DNA from: Hyphomicrobiales bacterium
GTDB taxonomy: Bacteria > Pseudomonadota > Alphaproteobacteria > Rhizobiales > Xanthobacteraceae
Assembly: GCA_017305665.1 (NCBI GenBank)
Contig: JAFKKH010000022.1
Coordinates: forward strand, 124,001-188,000
Direction of reading: 5' to 3'
Length of the DNA stretch: 64,000 nucleotides
Under the pieces are notes generated by a model that was given only the letters and a program-made list of their open reading frames with translations, was not told where the DNA came from and made no database searches. Positions 62,958 through 64,000 of this stretch are shown in pieces. Position 1 is the stretch's first letter. Every line of letters starts with the position of its first letter. A program made the position numbers and the translations under genes.

Positions 62958-64000
62958 ATGAATATCGAAAAGTATACCGAGCGCGTGCGCGGCTTCATCC
63001 AGTCGGCGCAATCGCTCGCGGTGCGCGAAGGCCACCAGCAGTTCACTCCGCTCCATGTCCTGAAGGTGCTGCTCGACGACAGCGAAGGTCTGGCGGGAAG
63101 CCTGATCGACCGCGCCGGCGGCAATTCGCGCGCGATCCTGAAAGCGACTGAAGCCGCGCTCAACAAGATGCCGAAGGTGTCCGGCGCCGGTGCGGGCCAG
63201 ATCTATCTGGCGCCTGCGACCGCGCGCGCGTTCGATGCCGCGGAGCAGGCCGCCGAGAAGGCCGGTGACAGTTTCGTCACCGTGGAGCGGCTGCTGCAGG
63301 CGCTGTCACTCGACAAGGACAGCGATGCCGGCAAGCTGCTCAAGGACGGCGGCGCCACTCCGCAGAACCTGAACGCAGCCATCAACGCGCTGCGCAAGGG
63401 CCGCACGGCCGACAGCGCCACGGCGGAAAACGCCTATGACGCGCTGAAGAAGTATGCCCGCGACCTCACGCAGGCCGCGCGTGACGGCAAGCTCGATCCG
63501 GTGATCGGCCGCGACGAGGAAATCCGCCGCACGATTCAGGTGCTGTCCCGTCGTACCAAGAACAATCCTGTGCTGATCGGTGAACCCGGCGTCGGCAAGA
63601 CCGCGATTGCGGAAGGGCTTGCGCTGCGTATCGTCAACGGCGACGTGCCGGAAAGCCTCAAGGACAAGAAGCTGCTCGCGCTCGATCTTGGATCGCTGAT
63701 CGCGGGCGCGAAGTATCGCGGCGAGTTCGAGGAGCGGCTGAAATCCGTACTGCAGGAGGTCACCTCGGCTGAGGGTGGCATCATTCTGTTCATTGACGAG
63801 ATGCACACGCTGATCGGTGCCGGTAAGGCCGACGGCGCGATGGATGCGTCGAACCTCTTGAAGCCGGCGCTCGCGCGCGGCGAGTTGCACTGCGTGGGCG
63901 CCACAACGCTCGACGAATATCGCAAGCATGTCGAGAAGGACGCGGCGCTGGCGCGGCGCTTTCAGCCGATCTTCGTGTCCGAGCCGACGGTGGAAGACAC
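62958..64000 (+). CDS. clpB: ATP-dependent chaperone ClpB, 5' part only
   Basis: First 347 residues; the gene continues past the window. ClpN domain ([33 protein letters not shown]), then AAA-1 with Walker [21 protein letters not shown] and Walker [18 protein letters not shown] and [13 protein letters not shown] (pore loop). Disaggregates proteins with DnaK. GAGGGAGATCCC precedes the ATG. A 19-codon frame (62902-62961) ends in a TGA that overlaps this ATG. A heat-shock promoter was looked for and not found with confidence. Confidence 0.95.
   Translation, partial: MNIEKYTERVRGFIQSAQSLAVREGHQQFTPLHVLKVLLDDSEGLAGSLIDRAGGNSRAILKATEAALNKMPKVSGAGAGQIYLAPATARAFDAAEQAAEKAGDSFVTVERLLQALSLDKDSDAGKLLKDGGATPQNLNAAINALRKGRTADSATAENAYDALKKYARDLTQAARDGKLDPVIGRDEEIRRTIQVLSRRTKNNPVLIGEPGVGKTAIAEGLALRIVNGDVPESLKDKKLLALDLGSLIAGAKYRGEFEERLKSVLQEVTSAEGGIILFIDEMHTLIGAGKADGAMDASNLLKPALARGELHCVGATTLDEYRKHVEKDAALARRFQPIFVSEPTVED

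Noticed and set aside
1-64000. CRISPR array, transposase, integrase or rRNA genes
   Set aside because: No regularly spaced direct repeats, no transposase-like or integrase-like protein and no rRNA sequence were recognised.

Overview
The window looks like a chromosomal segment of an alphaproteobacterium of the Bradyrhizobium/Rhodopseudomonas/Afipia group (Nitrobacteraceae). The DNA is GC-rich and most reading frames throw long mirror ORFs on the other strand. Proteins and gene order (tlpA|argH-lptM-lysA, TIGR02302 protein, cpdR-like regulator, ftsEX, plsC, tyrC-hisC-chorismate mutase, SAM-II riboswitch-metX-metW) match what is known from that group. The genus assignment is inference. No rRNA operon, CRISPR array, transposase or prophage was seen; one tRNA is present (Leu-CAA, minus strand).

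Layout. 1-5.3 kb: a partial secreted sugar/sorbosone-dehydrogenase-like protein, then an acyl-CoA synthetase/enoyl-CoA hydratase pair divergent from a class III CoA transferase. 5.6-12 kb: an AT-richer orphan secreted protein, an alpha/beta hydrolase, tRNA-Leu, DsbB, an AbrB-family permease, two divergent PsiF-like secreted proteins, a TSUP permease and a DsbA-like thioredoxin. 12-15 kb: an NsrR-type Rrf2 repressor divergent from a 61-residue membrane peptide plus group III truncated haemoglobin (a likely nitric-oxide unit), then a LysR regulator divergent from an SDR. 15-22 kb: an esterase, a PDZ protein with a ruined protease triad, an HNH protein, a ClC channel and a class III cyclase with a periplasmic c-haem motif. 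21.7-26.5 kb: an NHL protein, a flavin monooxygenase and a GMC oxidoreductase. 26.6-27.3 kb: two small peptides with double-glycine secretion leaders. 27.5-31.7 kb: a divergent type II dehydroquinase and a TonB siderophore receptor with a PepSY membrane partner. 31.7-40.8 kb: DUF2855, AlkA, GluQ, a hybrid histidine kinase, YihY, a HIG1-type protein, PduO, EtfBA and 3-hydroxybutyryl-CoA dehydrogenase. 40.8-60 kb: the housekeeping block (TlpA, Arg and Lys synthesis, cell-division FtsEX, phospholipid, Tyr/Phe and Met synthesis). 60-64 kb: an alpha/beta hydrolase, a His-rich CHAP-like protein, a MOSC protein and the 5' third of clpB.

The most unusual part is 26.5-27.4 kb. Two unannotated-type peptides of 61 and 66 residues have class II bacteriocin-style leaders ending in VSGG. 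Both have strong ribosome sites, both carry an IGPV motif soon after the Gly-Gly, and each is followed by its own hairpin terminator. Each is preceded at almost the same distance by a GTGA-N6-TCACGG palindrome of CRP/FNR-family type. No C39 peptidase/ABC exporter lies in the window. Other points of interest: the three lost catalytic residues in the S1C-like PDZ protein; the dehydroquinase paralogue with two altered substrate-contact positions; the haem-c/adenylate-cyclase fusion; and two mutually exclusive hairpins between the SAM-II riboswitch and metX.
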